DNA of 53,042 nucleotides from TMED8 sp038125725 (GTDB taxonomy: Bacteria; Pseudomonadota; Alphaproteobacteria; Rhodospirillales; Casp-alpha2): NCBI GenBank assembly GCA_038125725.1, contig JAYPEK010000028.1, forward strand, positions 1-53,042, in the 5' to 3' direction. The position numbers and the translations under genes were made by a program. Position 1 is the first letter of the stretch. Each line of letters starts with the position of its first letter. The notes beneath the pieces are model-generated. The model ran no database searches, was not told where the DNA came from, and saw only the letters and a program-made list of their open reading frames with translations. This document shows positions 31,673 to 39,800 of the stretch, one piece after another.

Positions 31673-33583
31673 TCAGGTTAGCAGATTTCGCCGTTTGGCG
31701 AGCATCAGGGCGGCCAGCAAGGCGGCACCCAGAAGCATGGCGCCGATGGCGAGCATATCCGGGTGCGGGACCGGTCCCAGGCTGACCAGCGCCGCTGCCG
31801 CTGCCAGCGCCAAAACCAGGCGTGGTGCGATGGCGAGGCGTTGATTGAAATAGCCGACGATGGCGATGGTCATCAGGAACACGCCGACCACTGCCTTGGT
31901 AACGTCCCACAAGATCGCGCCAGGCTCGCCGTTCAACAACAGGGTTGGCGCGAACACGAACAGGAACGGTATCACGTAGGCGACCCAGCCGAGACGCATG
32001 GCGGCGAAACCGGTCTCCATGGGACCGGCCTTGGATAGCGCCGCGGCGGCGAAGGCGGCAAGCGCGATGGGCGGCGTGATCATCGACATCATGCCGAAAT
32101 AGAGGATGAACATGTGTGCGGCGATGGGGCCGGCGCCGGCTTCGATCAATGCCGGACCGACCAAGGCGGCGAGCAGGACGTAGACCCCCGACGTCGGCAT
32201 GCCCATGCCGAGGATGGTGCAGACGACGGCAGCGACCAGCAGGATGATGATCAGCACGTTGCCCGCCGTGGTCACCAAAAGCAGCGTCAGCCCGAAGCCG
32301 AGACCGGTGATGTTGAGCACGCCGATGACGAACCCGGCGGCGGCAACGATCAGGATCAGTTCCATGGTCGCCTTGCCGGTCTCCCAGAAGCAACTGACGA
32401 TGCCGTCGAAGCCGATGCGGTTTTCGCCGTAGGGCTTGACCAACCCGACGATGACGACGCTGAGCGCCGCGTAGAGGGCGGCGCGTTCGGGCTCTTCATT
32501 CATGAAGAACAGCGCATACAGCAAAACCACCAGCGGCAAGGCGAACTGCCAGCCGTTTTTCAGCACCTCGCGCGTGGTGGGAATGTCCTCGTCGACGGGA
32601 TGGATGCCGTCACGCGCGGCGATCAGGTCGACCTGGATGAAGGCGCTGCCGTAGTAAAGCAGCGCGGGAATCAGCGCCGCGACCATGATGTCGACGTAGG
32701 GAATCTCCAGGAACTCGGCCATCAGGAAGGCGGCCGCGCCCATGATCGGCGGCATCAACTGTCCGCCGGTGGACGCAATGGTCTCGATGGCGCCGGCGTC
32801 GCGGGCGTTGTAGCCGCCCTTGCGCATCAAGGGGATGGTAATGACGCCGGTGGTCGCCACGTTGGAAACGGCGCTGCCGGAGATCGAGCCGAACAGTGCC
32901 GAGGCGACGACGGAAATCTTCGCCGAGCCGCCGCGCATGCGGCCCGTCGACGCCATCGCCAGGTCGGTGAAAAAGGCGCCGCCGCCGGCCTTGAACAAGA
33001 GCCGGCCCATGAACACGAACAGGATCACGACCGACGCGCCGATGGTCAACGGCGTGCCGAAAACGGCGCTTGGATCGAAGCCGATGTACTGCATCAGGTT
33101 GACCAGAGAGATTTCCCGGCCCACCAACTGTCCGGGGACCAGGTGCCCGACCAGCGCGTAGACGATGAACACGCCGATGATCGAAAACAGCACCCAGCCG
33201 GCCGAGCGACGGAGCCCCTCGATCACCATCACCACGATGACCGAGCCGATGAAGGTCAGGATCGTCGGCCGCTCACCGATCGAATCGATCAACATCGGCA
33301 TATCGTAGACGGCATAGAAGAGCGTGCCGATGCCGAGAAGCGCGATGGCCCAATCCCAAATCGGCGCGCGGTCGTCCTCGTCGCCGGTGATGCGGGTGGT
33401 CAGGTAGAGCGTCGTCAGGGCGAGGCCGAGGATGGTGCCTAGGTATTGCTCGTTCATGTAGGCGACGCCGAACCAGGCCGGCACGTCGGCGTTCCAGGCA
33501 ATGCAAAGCAAGGTCATCGACGTCGCAGTGACGCGCGCCGCGACCTCGCTCGGGCTCAGCCGGGATTGGGCGTCAGCCGCCAT
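31673..33583 (-). CDS. TRAP transporter fused permease (TAXI type)
   Basis: The product has 636 aa with about 16 transmembrane helices. The small-subunit-like four helices are followed by the DctM-like large subunit, as in TAXI systems. LPAGQLVGREI and GSISGSAVSNVATTGVITIPLM are typical of the large subunit; GGQLMPPIMGAAAFLMAEFL is another conserved stretch. The start overlaps the DLH stop by 11 bp, so the three genes (DLH, permease, binding protein) form one operon. Confidence 0.95.
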   Translation of the reverse strand: MAADAQSRLSPSEVAARVTATSMTLLCIAWNADVPAWFGVAYMNEQYLGTILGLALTTLYLTTRITGDEDDRAPIWDWAIALLGIGTLFYAVYDMPMLIDSIGERPTILTFIGSVIVVMVIEGLRRSAGWVLFSIIGVFIVYALVGHLVPGQLVGREISLVNLMQYIGFDPSAVFGTPLTIGASVVILFVFMGRLLFKAGGGAFFTDLAMASTGRMRGGSAKISVVASALFGSISGSAVSNVATTGVITIPLMRKGGYNARDAGAIETIASTGGQLMPPIMGAAAFLMAEFLEIPYVDIMVAALIPALLYYGSAFIQVDLIAARDGIHPVDEDIPTTREVLKNGWQFALPLVVLLYALFFMNEEPERAALYAALSVVIVGLVKPYGENRIGFDGIVSCFWETGKATMELILIVAAAGFVIGVLNITGLGFGLTLLLVTTAGNVLIIILLVAAVVCTILGMGMPTSGVYVLLAALVGPALIEAGAGPIAAHMFILYFGMMSMITPPIALAAFAAAALSKAGPMETGFAAMRLGWVAYVIPFLFVFAPTLLLNGEPGAILWDVTKAVVGVFLMTIAIVGYFNQRLAIAPRLVLALAAAAALVSLGPVPHPDMLAIGAMLLGAALLAALMLAKRRNLLT

Positions 33584-34265
33584 GATGGTTGTTTAGGAAC
33601 TCGAGCGTGCGGGCGCGTGCCGTCGTTGCCGCGTCCGGCACGTAGGAGGCGCGAACATCGTTGGCGAAGGCATGGCCGGCGGCGTAAATGTGGACCGTCG
33701 CCGACGGCACGGCGGCCCTGACGGCGTCGATGACGTCCGCCGGCGTGTGGTCGTCGGTCTCGCCGAAATGGAACAGCATCGGGCATTTGGGCCCGCCCGG
33801 GTTCTTCTCCATGTGTATTTTCAGCGCCGTGCCGTAATAGGCGACCGCGCCCGTGAGGTTCAGCCGGCAGGCCAGCCGGAACGCCTGGCCGCCGCCCCAG
33901 CAAAAGCCGATGACCGAGACCCCCTTGCCGCTGTCGACGGCATTGACGGCGGCTTCGGCGTCGAGTGCGACCTTTTCCGGATCGAGGCCGAGGCCGGTCT
34001 TCCGCGCGTTTTCGATGTCCTCGAACGGGTAGACGGTATCCGGCTGGAAGCGGTCATAGAAGGCCGGGACGATGGCGTCATAGCCGTCCCTGGCCCAGGA
34101 ATCGGCCAAGGTTTTCAACTGGTCGGTGACACCGAAAATTTCCTGCAAAATGACGATGCCACCCTTCGCCGGCGCTGCCGCGCGGGCAAGATAGGCGCCC
34201 AACTTGAAACCATCCGATGCTTCGAGGGTCACGGTTTCCCCGGAAACCGGTGTCGGTTCCGACAT
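33573..34265 (-). CDS. dienelactone hydrolase family protein
   Basis: The product has 230 aa with an alpha/beta hydrolase fold. GFCWGGGQAF (about 124) places the nucleophile Cys, and AGHAFAND near the C terminus holds the catalytic His. The Cys nucleophile is the mark of true dienelactone hydrolases, as opposed to serine esterases. As first gene of a TRAP operon, it may act on the imported compound or an intermediate of aromatic acid breakdown. The pair of repeats at 34346-34380 lies upstream. Confidence 0.92.
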   Translation of the reverse strand: MSEPTPVSGETVTLEASDGFKLGAYLARAAAPAKGGIVILQEIFGVTDQLKTLADSWARDGYDAIVPAFYDRFQPDTVYPFEDIENARKTGLGLDPEKVALDAEAAVNAVDSGKGVSVIGFCWGGGQAFRLACRLNLTGAVAYYGTALKIHMEKNPGGPKCPMLFHFGETDDHTPADVIDAVRAAVPSATVHIYAAGHAFANDVRASYVPDAATTARARTLEFLNNHHGG

Positions 34266-34345
34266 GTTGATCCTCCCTTGATTGTTTTCGTGGGCCGCGC
34301 CCGAGGCGCCAGCCGTCCGACAGGATCAAGCATCCCTGTTCGCGA

Positions 34346-34380
34346 TGCAATTCAAATTGACGGCAGTGCAATTCAATTTG
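34346..34380. repeat. paired 14-base repeats upstream of the DLH-TRAP operon
   Basis: TGCAATTCAAATTG (34346-34359) recurs as TGCAATTCAATTTG (34367-34380), 21 bp apart, two helical turns, in a low-GC gap. The first copy is itself near-palindromic (CAATT-CA-AATTG). MarR- or TetR-type operators look like this. The rest of the gap 34266-34515 shows no gene. Regulatory role is an inference. Confidence 0.5.
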
Positions 34381-34515
34381 GCGATGGCACGAAAAACCCG
34401 CTCCGGCCGGCCCCTTCGCGCCGCCAGCGGTGAACTCCCCTTGATGTCGATCCCCCCGACGATCAGGTTTGTTGGGAAACCGAAAGTAACCGTATTCGTT
34501 CGTTCAGCTTATGCA

Positions 34516-34602
34516 TCAGCGGTACTTGATCCCGATGCGGCAAACCGCCCACATCACCGCAACGCCAACGATGCAACCCAACAGAAAAGCAAATTCACTC
34601 AT
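34516..34602 (-). CDS. 28-aa small membrane protein
   Basis: A 28-codon frame begins MSEFAFLLGCIVGVAVMW and ends with a basic tail (CRIGIKYR). It is one hydrophobic helix with basic residues on the C-terminal side. GGAGA lies six bases before the ATG, a spacing and strength typical of translated genes. It has no neighbours that hint at a role. Between it and 34773 the sequence is low in GC and carries no gene that I can see. Confidence 0.55.
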   Translation of the reverse strand: MSEFAFLLGCIVGVAVMWAVCRIGIKYR

Positions 34603-34773
34603 TAATGCTCTCCGTTAGTTTTGCCGAGACGAATAGCACGTTTGTCAGATTGCGAATGTGACTTGATCACCTTCGAAAGGCGCCGCATGACAGGATGAAC
34701 GTTGTCCCATAGACTTGAGAGTGGGTTGCGGGCGCCCGTTGTCTCGAAGTTCTGACGAAAGGACGCATTTTTC

Positions 34774-35517
34774 ATGAGAATCCGCCTTTGGGCCGTCATA
34801 TGCGTTTCGATTTGGGCTCTGGCCGCCGCGCCGACGACGCGCGCGGAAGAGACGCTGACGCTGTTCCTGACCGAAATTCCCGGCCAGTCGATGCTGAGCG
34901 AGGAAGAGCCGGGCGCCGGCCTGGAGATTGTGCGGGTGGCGGCGAAATTGAGTGGGTACCGGCTGGAGGAGCGCTTCGTTCCCTGGGCGCGGGCCGTGAG
35001 CCAGGCCGAGAAAACCCCCATGTCGATGATCATCCCGCTTTCCCGGACGCCGTCGCGGGAAGATAAGTTCACCTGGGTGACGACGCTCTACCAGTTGCAT
35101 TTCGGCTTCGTCTCGCTCGATACCGCCATCGACGACCTGGAGACGGCACGCGGGCTCGAACTGATTGGCGTATGGCGCGGTACCTCCATGGAGGAGGGGC
35201 TCAAGAAGCAGGGTTTCACCAACCTGGCGCCGGTATCGAACGACCAGGCACTTACCCGCATGTTGCTCGCCGGCCGCTTTCAAGCTTGGTACGGCTCGCT
35301 CAACGAAGCCGCCTACAAGTTCCGCCGCGTTGAGGAAATCAACAAGAAGGCCATCCGGTTCGGCAAGCCGATCGATGCCGCGCCGGTGTGGCTGGCCGGC
35401 GGCCCAGACCTGCCACCCTCCGTGGTGACGGCGCTCAGGCGCGCCTTCGAGGCGTTGAAAGCGGAAGGAACCATCAACCGTATTCTCGAGAGATACGGAA
35501 TGGAGCGTTTTCTCTAA
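34774..35517 (+). CDS. periplasmic substrate-binding protein, SBP_bac_3-like
   Basis: The product has 247 aa. A signal peptide (about 1-24, ending TRAEE) precedes a two-lobed binding domain: GLEIVRVAAKLSGYRLEERFVPWARAV (about 49-75), IIPLSRTPSRED, and the hinge and second lobe. This small type of amino-acid-binding-like protein is often orphaned, and no permease is adjacent. It converges with engB, 3 bp apart. Confidence 0.85.
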   Translation: MRIRLWAVICVSIWALAAAPTTRAEETLTLFLTEIPGQSMLSEEEPGAGLEIVRVAAKLSGYRLEERFVPWARAVSQAEKTPMSMIIPLSRTPSREDKFTWVTTLYQLHFGFVSLDTAIDDLETARGLELIGVWRGTSMEEGLKKQGFTNLAPVSNDQALTRMLLAGRFQAWYGSLNEAAYKFRRVEEINKKAIRFGKPIDAAPVWLAGGPDLPPSVVTALRRAFEALKAEGTINRILERYGMERFL

Positions 35518-35520
35518 TAC

Positions 35521-36156
35521 CTAGGGCAGTGCCAGCGTCGCGATTTCGGCACGCAGTTCGGCGATGCCGTCGCCCTTGGCCGACGAGGTGACGGCGATAT
35601 CCGGATAGGCGGCGCCGTGCGTCGCCAGTTCCTTGCCGATGTCTTCGACCAGCCGGCCGAGCGGCCCCGGTTTCACCTTGTCCGATTTTGTCAGCACCAC
35701 CTGGTAAGGCTGGGCGGCGACGTCGAGCATCTCGAAGATGGCGCGGTCGGTGGCTTTCAGGCCGTGGCGGGAATCCACCAGCACGAAACTGCGACGCAGG
35801 CTGGCACGGCCCTTGAGATAGGTCTCGACCAGGCGTGTCCATTTCTGCACCTGGTCCTTCGGCGCGCGGGCATAGCCGTAACCCGGCAGGTCGGCGATCA
35901 TCAGCCGCCCGGATAGATCGAAGAAATTGATCTGCTGGGTGCGGCCCGGTGTGTTCGAGGTGCGCGCCAATGCCTTCATGCCGACGAGCGCATTGATCAG
36001 GCTCGACTTGCCGACGTTGGAGCGTCCGGCGAAGGCGATCTCGGGAAGCGAGTCTTCCGGCAATTGGCTCAGGCTGGCGCAGCCGAGCACGAAGTTGCAT
36101 TCCTGCGCGAACAGCAGCCGGCCGGCTTCCAGGGCGTCTTGGGAAAGCTCGGCCAT
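35521..36156 (-). CDS. engB: ribosome biogenesis GTPase EngB (YsxC/YihA)
   Basis: The product has 211 aa. G1: FAGRSNVGKSSLINAL (31-46). G2: TPGRTQQINFF. G3: DLPGYGYA. G4: TKSDK. G5: SAKGDG. It assists assembly of the large ribosomal subunit. It lies 10 bp after yidC on the same strand, the usual alphaproteobacterial arrangement. Confidence 0.97.
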   Translation of the reverse strand: MAELSQDALEAGRLLFAQECNFVLGCASLSQLPEDSLPEIAFAGRSNVGKSSLINALVGMKALARTSNTPGRTQQINFFDLSGRLMIADLPGYGYARAPKDQVQKWTRLVETYLKGRASLRRSFVLVDSRHGLKATDRAIFEMLDVAAQPYQVVLTKSDKVKPGPLGRLVEDIGKELATHGAAYPDIAVTSSAKGDGIAELRAEIATLALP

Positions 36157-36166
36157 GGCGGCGGGG

Positions 36167-37957
36167 TTACTGCAGCGCCTGTTTGCCGGTCAGCCCCATG
36201 CGCCGCATGATCACCCACTGCTGCAGGATCGACAGCAAGTTGTTCCAGGCCCAGTAGATCACCAGGCCGGCCGGGAACCGGGCCAGCAGGAAGGTGAAGA
36301 ACAGCGGCAGGAACAGGAAGATCTTGGCCTGCACCGGGTCGGCCGGCTGCGGATTGAGCTTCTGCTGCAGGAACATGGTGACGCCCATGATCAGCGGCCA
36401 GATGCCGATCATCAGGAAGTCCGGCGGCGTCCAGGGGATCACGCCGAACAGGTTGAACAGCGTCGTCGGGTCGGGGGCCGAGAGATCCTGAATCCAACCG
36501 AAGAACGGCGCGTGGCGCATCTCGATGGTGACGAACAGAACCTTGTAGAGCGAGAAGAACACCGGAATCTGGATCAGGATCGGCAGGCAGCCCGAAGCCG
36601 GATTGACCTTCTCTTTCTTATAGAGGTCCATCATCTCCTGATTCAGGCGCATCTTGTCGTCGCCGTAACGCTCGCGCAGTTGCGTCATCTTTGGCTGCAG
36701 TTGTTTCATCTTGCTCATTGAGCGGTACGACTTGTTGGCCAGCGGGAAGAAGGCGAGCTTGATGCCGACGGTCAGCAACAGGATCGCCACGCCCAGGTTG
36801 AGCACGTGGTTCTCCAGCCACAGAAGCGCATAGAAGATCGGCTTGGTGAGGAAATAGAACCAGCCGAAATCGATCGCCAGGTCGAAGCGGCCAACGCCGA
36901 TCTTTTCTTCGTAGGCATCCAGCAGCCGCACTTCCTTGGCGCCGACGAACAGGTGATTGACGGTTTTCACACTGGCGCCGGGGGCGGCGGAAAGCGCCGG
37001 GCCGACGTAATCGACCTGGTAGGTGTCGTCACCATCCTGCTTGGTGTGCAGGAAGCGCGAATGGGTTTCCGCCTTCTGGTCGGGCACCAGGGCGGCGAGC
37101 CAGTACTTGTCGGTGATGCCGATCCAGCCGCCGGTGGAGGTTTCCTTGATTTGGCCGTCGTCGCGCAGTTCGTCGTAGTCGACTTCCCGAAGGGTCTCGT
37201 TGAACACGCCCAGCAGGCCCTCGTGCAGGATGTAAAAGCCCGTGGTCTCCGGGGTGCCACGCCTGGACACCAGGCCGTAGGCATGCAGCGCCTGCGGGGC
37301 GCCGGTACCGTTGACCACTTCCTGGGTGACGGTGAACATGAAATTCTTATCAAGGGCATAGGTGCGCTTGAAGGTCAGGCCCTCGCCGTTGTCCCAGCTC
37401 AGCGTCACCGGGGTCTCGGGGGTGAGCGTGCCGGCATTCGCCGACCAGATCGTATCGGCGTTCGGCACCCGGGTCTTGCCCGTCGGCACCCAACCGAATT
37501 GCGCGTAATAGGCCTTGGCCAGGCCTTTCGGCGACAGCACGACGATGTTGTCGCTTTTGGGATCGAGGGTTTCGGTGTAGTCGGCCAGCAAAAGATCATC
37601 AATGACACCGCCCTTGAGCGCGATGGAGCCCTTGAGCCTGGGCGTCTCGATCTTGATGCGCCCGCCTTGCGCCAGGGCTTCCGCGCGGCTGGCGGCCGAT
37701 GCTGCCTGCTGGCCCCCCGGTGCGCCGGGGGCACTCGGCACGGCGCCCGGCTGTGCGCTGATGGCGCCAGGGGTCGGGACATTGCCGCCTTGGGCGGGCG
37801 CGGCGGGCGTGGTGCCGGCTTGTTGCTGGGCGGCCTGCTGCTGGGCTTGCTGTTCGGGCGAGGGCGGCGGGCCCTCCATTTTGAAGAACATTTCCGAGAC
37901 CAGCAGGATCACGACGGACAGCACGACGGCCAGGATCATGTTTTTGTTGTCGATCAT
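36167..37957 (-). CDS. yidC: membrane protein insertase YidC
   Basis: The product has 596 aa. TM1 (NMILAVVLSVVILLVSEMFF) follows the start MIDNK. A Gln/Ala/Pro-rich linker with runs of QQA (about 35-75) leads to the large periplasmic beta domain (about 85-370), then five C-terminal helices. SGCLPILIQIPVFFSLYKVL is the conserved insertase motif. YidC integrates and folds membrane proteins with or without SecYEG. The ATG at 37957 gives the family start. YidD precedes it by 7 bp. Confidence 0.98.
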   Translation of the reverse strand: MIDNKNMILAVVLSVVILLVSEMFFKMEGPPPSPEQQAQQQAAQQQAGTTPAAPAQGGNVPTPGAISAQPGAVPSAPGAPGGQQAASAASRAEALAQGGRIKIETPRLKGSIALKGGVIDDLLLADYTETLDPKSDNIVVLSPKGLAKAYYAQFGWVPTGKTRVPNADTIWSANAGTLTPETPVTLSWDNGEGLTFKRTYALDKNFMFTVTQEVVNGTGAPQALHAYGLVSRRGTPETTGFYILHEGLLGVFNETLREVDYDELRDDGQIKETSTGGWIGITDKYWLAALVPDQKAETHSRFLHTKQDGDDTYQVDYVGPALSAAPGASVKTVNHLFVGAKEVRLLDAYEEKIGVGRFDLAIDFGWFYFLTKPIFYALLWLENHVLNLGVAILLLTVGIKLAFFPLANKSYRSMSKMKQLQPKMTQLRERYGDDKMRLNQEMMDLYKKEKVNPASGCLPILIQIPVFFSLYKVLFVTIEMRHAPFFGWIQDLSAPDPTTLFNLFGVIPWTPPDFLMIGIWPLIMGVTMFLQQKLNPQPADPVQAKIFLFLPLFFTFLLARFPAGLVIYWAWNNLLSILQQWVIMRRMGLTGKQALQ

Positions 37958-37964
37958 GGGGGGT

Positions 37965-38243
37965 TCATCCTCTCGATGACAGGGGAGCCGATCCATGATC
38001 GGTCGGTTTTTCGATGCGTTCCGGGACCGGGTCGAACCCCGATCCGCCCCAGGGATGGCAACGGCAGACGCGTTTGGCGGTTAGCCAGGAGCCGGCCATG
38101 GGGCCGTGCCTGTCGATGGCTTCCATGCCGTAGGCGGAACAGCTGGGCAAATACCGGCAGTTATGGCCGAGCAGCGGCGACACCAGGAGCTGGTAGCCCC
38201 GGATCATGCCCTTCAACAGTGTTTTCAAGGCCCGCTGAAACAC
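37965..38243 (-). CDS. yidD: membrane protein insertion efficiency factor YidD
   Basis: The product has 92 aa. It begins with an amphipathic helix (LKTLLKGMIRGYQLLVSPLL) and has CRYLPSCSAYGMEAI and CHPWGGSGFDPVP, the family signature with its conserved cysteines. It supports YidC function at the inner membrane. It lies in the conserved rpmH-rnpA-yidD-yidC order. Confidence 0.97.
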   Translation of the reverse strand: MFQRALKTLLKGMIRGYQLLVSPLLGHNCRYLPSCSAYGMEAIDRHGPMAGSWLTAKRVCRCHPWGGSGFDPVPERIEKPTDHGSAPLSSRG

Positions 38244-38258
38244 GTTTTATTACCCGCT

Positions 38259-38675
38259 TTACCCTGTTTTCTCATCGGCGTAGCAGTCCAGTTTCCTGAG
38301 CGCCGTTTCCAGATCGCCGATCAGGCGCTGGAACGGGCGTTCCAGGGTCGCCTGCCGGCCGATAATCACGAAATCCCACCCGGCGCGGCCATGCGTCGGA
38401 AGGATCTGGCCGGCGACCGCGCGCAACCGGCGTTTGGCGCGATTGCGGCTGACGGCGTTGCCGACCTTGCGGCTGACGGTGTAACCCACCCGGGGGCCGG
38501 TTTCCAGCCCGCAATCGTCTTCGGGCGTCTCACGGCGCTTGGCTTGCAGCACCAGGCCCGGCGCCGCCCATTTGCGGCCCTTCCGCGCCACGCGCAAAAA
38601 CTGCCGTCGCTTTTTCAGGCGCGGCAGTCTCGAAGTCCCGCTTGAGCTTGAGGAAGATGCGTCCACGTCGCACAC
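38259..38675 (-). CDS. rnpA: ribonuclease P protein component
   Basis: The product has about 138 aa. It is the protein cofactor of RNase P, which trims the 5' ends of tRNA precursors. RLKKRRQFLRVARKGRKW begins the family; GYTVSRKVGNAVSRNRAKRR is the RNR signature. The N-terminal start is uncertain: GTG at 38675 or GTG at 38666, giving a Ser-rich leader (six Ser in a row). Neither has a strong ribosome binding site. The gene follows rpmH by 22 bp and probably is translated with it. Confidence 0.93.
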   Translation of the reverse strand: MCDVDASSSSSSGTSRLPRLKKRRQFLRVARKGRKWAAPGLVLQAKRRETPEDDCGLETGPRVGYTVSRKVGNAVSRNRAKRRLRAVAGQILPTHGRAGWDFVIIGRQATLERPFQRLIGDLETALRKLDCYADEKTG

Positions 38676-38697
38676 CCGGCGACCCTGAAGCCCGGCT

Positions 38698-38832
38698 TCA
38701 GGCGGACAGACGCTTGCGTCCCTTGCGGCGGCGCTCGGCAAGAACGCGGCGGCCACCGACAGTGGCCATGCGGCTGCGAAAGCCATGGCGGCGCTTGCGG
38801 ATCAGTTTACTCGGTTGATACGTACGCTTCAC
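38698..38832 (-). CDS. rpmH: large ribosomal subunit protein bL34
   Basis: The product has 44 aa. MKRTYQPSKLIRKRRHGFRS and the basic tail to KRLSA are the whole family. The start is GTG at 38832, with GGGGAG seven bases upstream; there is no ATG in reach that gives this N terminus. It is the first gene of the rpmH-rnpA-yidD-yidC-engB run. Its promoter lies in 38833-38960. Confidence 0.97.
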   Translation of the reverse strand: MKRTYQPSKLIRKRRHGFRSRMATVGGRRVLAERRRKGRKRLSA

Positions 38833-38943
38833 GGGTTTGCTCCCCTGACGAAATTCGCCCGGTGTATACGGGTTCGGGGATGGGAAGTCAACGCCCCGGT
38901 GGGCTTGTTTTCTCCTCGCGCGTCGGCGAGTCACGATTCTTTC

Positions 38944-38969
38944 ACACGAACGTTATTGGCCATTCGTGT
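38944..38969. promoter_or_regulatory. inverted repeat between rpmH and the TVP38 gene
   Basis: Arms ACACGAA and TTCGTGT with a 12-base spacer lie in the divergent gap. A regulator site for one of the two divergent genes is possible. The sequence is short enough to have arisen by chance. Confidence 0.3.
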
Positions 38970-39037
38970 CCAGGCATGGTTGTTAGCATGCGGGCAAGGC
39001 GTTAGCTTGGCCCGAAGACGCGAGGGGCAAAACGGTC

Positions 39038-39799
39038 ATGAGCAGCGAATCCCAGGCAACGCCGAGCGCCATGCCCGGTGAAAAGGCGGCCAAGCCGACC
39101 CTGCAGCGGCTACTGCCGCTGATCGCGCTGGTCGGCGGCACGGTGGCCTTCTTCGCCTTCGGCGGTGCCGATTTCCTGAATTTCGAGACCTTGAGTGAGC
39201 ACCGTACCGATCTCGTTCATTGGACGGAACAGAACCGGCCCACCGCGGTGGTTCTGTTCATCGTCGTTTATGCCCTGGTCGTCGCCTTTTCGCTGCCGGG
39301 TGCGACCTGGATGACCCTCATCGGCGGCTTTCTGTTTGGTCTTTGGTTGGGTTCGGTGCTGGTGGTGACCGGCGCGACGCTCGGCGCGGCGGCGATTTTC
39401 GTCATCGCCCGTTACGCGTTGGCGGACTATTTCCATGCCAAGATGGGCGCCTCGATCCGCAAGATGGAGGCCGGCTTCCAGGCCAACGCCATGAGCTACC
39501 TGTTGTTCCTGCGCCTGGTGCCGGTGTTCCCGTTCTGGCTGGTCAACCTGGTGCCGGCGTTCCTGGGCGTGCCGTTGCGCACCTACGTCATCGGCACCTT
39601 CATCGGCATCATCCCGGGCAGCGTTGTTTATACCAGCGTCGGCAACGGGCTCGGCGCCGTGTTCGATGCCGGCGGCACGCCCGATCTCGGCATCATCTTC
39701 CGGCCCGAGATCATCGGTCCCATCGTCGCGCTGGCGCTGTTGTCGCTGGTGCCGATCGGGTACAAGAAGTTCCGGAAGAACAAATCGGAAGACGGCTGA
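39038..39799 (+). CDS. TVP38/TMEM64 (DedA-like) membrane protein
   Basis: The product has 253 aa with six or so transmembrane helices. FSLPGATWMTLIGGFLFGLWLGS is the conserved core of the SNARE-associated/VTT domain (about 88-110), with a re-entrant loop and GATLGAAAIFVIARY; LRLVPVFPFWLVNLVPAFLGV is the second conserved patch. The family is linked to lipid and membrane handling. The next gene, a flavoprotein, starts one base after the stop; the two are fused in other bacteria. Confidence 0.92.
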   Translation: MSSESQATPSAMPGEKAAKPTLQRLLPLIALVGGTVAFFAFGGADFLNFETLSEHRTDLVHWTEQNRPTAVVLFIVVYALVVAFSLPGATWMTLIGGFLFGLWLGSVLVVTGATLGAAAIFVIARYALADYFHAKMGASIRKMEAGFQANAMSYLLFLRLVPVFPFWLVNLVPAFLGVPLRTYVIGTFIGIIPGSVVYTSVGNGLGAVFDAGGTPDLGIIFRPEIIGPIVALALLSLVPIGYKKFRKNKSEDG

Positions 39800-39800
39800 C

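Noticed and set aside
32114..33442. A 442-codon plus-strand frame opposite the TRAP permease
   Set aside because: Antisense of an intact conserved permease with no ribosome site and His/Asp-rich shadow composition.
34282..34605. A 107-codon plus-strand frame in the gap before the binding-protein gene
   Set aside because: It has no ribosome binding site and no family features, and it overlaps the minus-strand 28-codon ORF and the repeats.
38833..39037. Replication origin next to rpmH
   Set aside because: rpmH adjoins oriC in many bacteria, but there are no DnaA boxes, no dnaA and no AT-rich unwinding stretch here.
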